From the NCBI GenBank assembly GCA_036741355.1, contig DAINSK010000052.1, forward strand, positions 1 through 23,811: a stretch of 23,811 nt of DNA. The letters run 5' to 3'. Below the pieces are notes generated by a model. The model worked only from the letters and a program-made list of their open reading frames with translations, ran no database searches and was not told the DNA's origin. Below are positions 23,196-23,811 of this stretch, in pieces. Position 1 is the stretch's first letter; the number at the start of each line of letters is the position of its first letter. This DNA is from JBBRGK01 sp036741355 (GTDB taxonomy: Bacteria > Chloroflexota > Dehalococcoidia > CAUJGQ01). Position numbers and translations under genes: made by a program.

Positions 23196-23285
23196 CGATT
23201 ATTGGAAGCACGGTTCAGACTGGGTTGCAGCGCGGGGCGACCCCGGGCGATCGTTGGTAGAAGCAAATCGTTTCGTATTTAATCT

Positions 23286-23316
23286 CCCCTTCCCCCCAGA
23301 ATTGGGGTGGAAGGGG
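23286..23316. repeat. Second pyrimidine/purine hairpin (CCCCTTCC/GGAAGGGG)
   Basis: CCCCTTCC (23286-23293) pairs with GGAAGGGG (23309-23316), extended by CCCC/GGGG around a bulged T, loop about 6 nt. Its C-rich arm resembles the hairpin at 23173, so the two could be parts of one dispersed repeat family. The rest of the gap shows nothing else recognisable. Confidence 0.6.
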
Positions 23317-23364
23317 TCGGGGGTTAGGGGGCCGCGGGAGCTGGGGCAGAAGCATGGCGCTTGC

Positions 23365-23811
23365 TCAGCGCCCGGGGATGATGAGGCCGCTTGGCCGCAT
23401 GTTTTCGGCCGGCGCCTGCGGCGGACCGAAGGGGGTCGCGCCGGTGGAGTGCGGCATCTCTACTGTGAGCGCGCGGCTGGTTGCACCCTTCACGATCTGT
23501 GCGGCGAACACATCGAGATCCACCACCCCTGGGAAGGTAGTCCGGTCGTTGATGACCGTGAACGGAACCTGTTTGATCGCGTAGCGCTCTGCCAGGCGCG
23601 GGAACTCCGCTACTTCAATCACCTCACCCTTCACCATCTTGTTCTCGATCGCGAAGGCGAATGCGGCGGTCGCCATTGGTGGGCAGTACTCGGAGTCGGG
23701 AGTCACGAACACGCGCACGCTTACAGGGTCGCGCAGCCGCTTCAGCCGCCTCACGGCTGTCGCCGGCAGGTCCACGTGGTTCTGCGACATGAGCACGATC
23801 GTCTCGACTAG
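23365..23811 (-). CDS. C-terminal part of a PDO/glutaredoxin-like protein (truncated by window)
   Basis: 148 residues are visible; the frame is open to the window edge (CTA at 23811), so the N-terminus lies outside and the internal ATG/GTG near 23790-23796 is probably not the start. The visible part begins with an inter-domain segment 'LVETIVLMSQNHVDLP', then the second thioredoxin-like domain of protein disulfide oxidoreductases: 'SVRVFVTPDSEYCPPM', 'EVAEFPRLAERYAIKQVPFTVIND' (cis-Pro in VPFT). The active site, CPYC in typical members, reads SEYC, so the first Cys is replaced by Ser. A 35-residue Pro/Gly/Ala-rich tail follows. This domain is likely not redox-active alone; the unseen first domain may be. 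Confidence 0.75.
   Translation of the reverse strand, partial: LVETIVLMSQNHVDLPATAVRRLKRLRDPVSVRVFVTPDSEYCPPMATAAFAFAIENKMVKGEVIEVAEFPRLAERYAIKQVPFTVINDRTTFPGVVDLDVFAAQIVKGATSRALTVEMPHSTGATPFGPPQAPAENMRPSGLIIPGR

Overview
The window is GC-rich (a bit over 60% by eye), densely coded chromosome from a bacterium with short intergenic gaps, frequent GTG/TTG starts, ATGA-type overlaps and several -10 boxes placed 6-7 nt before the start codon (probable leaderless transcripts). A Chloroflexota- or Dormibacterota-like, or other deep Terrabacteria, origin fits best: DUF3105 protein, CocE-type hydrolases, paired MaoC-like proteins, a protein-disulfide-oxidoreductase-like protein and an LPNTG-tailed surface protein. 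This is inference; the window has no rRNA or other firm taxonomic marker. No tRNA, CRISPR array, insertion sequence, phage gene or origin was seen.

Layout. 1-216: end of a beta-propeller protein, then a hairpin and a complex palindromic repeat (217-466). 467-2718: UbiA prenyltransferase, membrane-anchored DUF3105 protein and a small dimeric-barrel-like protein. 2737-3588 (-): PAP2-type membrane phosphatase with a leaderless-type promoter. 3778-7226 (+): tight four-gene run of CocE/NonD hydrolase, small alpha/beta hydrolase, FAS1-like hot-dog protein and MaoC-like hot-dog protein whose usual catalytic Asp/His are replaced. 7253-8470 (+): geranylgeranyl-reductase-like flavoprotein. 8474-10599 (-): thrB-lysC. 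10832-11317 (+): dual-specificity phosphatase. 11491-11958 (+): poly-proline LPNTG protein, ending at a bidirectional terminator.

12037-18740 (-) is the most coherent block. A SAM-I (S-box) riboswitch and intrinsic terminator precede a six-gene run, mtnA - mtnP - pfkB-type kinase - GNAT - ahcY - metK. These genes make SAM (metK) and process both of its by-products: S-adenosylhomocysteine (ahcY) and methylthioadenosine (mtnP, mtnA). The PfkB kinase is a good candidate for removing adenosine released by AhcY; the GNAT protein has no assigned role. One SAM sensor apparently controls synthesis and recycling together.

18920-21628 (+): folD, nfi (endonuclease V) and prfB. prfB needs a programmed +1 frameshift at CTT-TGA-C (20572-20578), so its N-terminal 22 codons lie in a different frame from the rest. 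21668-23083 (+): secreted, membrane-anchored HExxH metallopeptidase-like protein. 23084-23364: noncoding with strong palindromes. 23365-23811 (-): C-terminal part of a PDO/glutaredoxin-like protein running off the window, with one active-site Cys missing.
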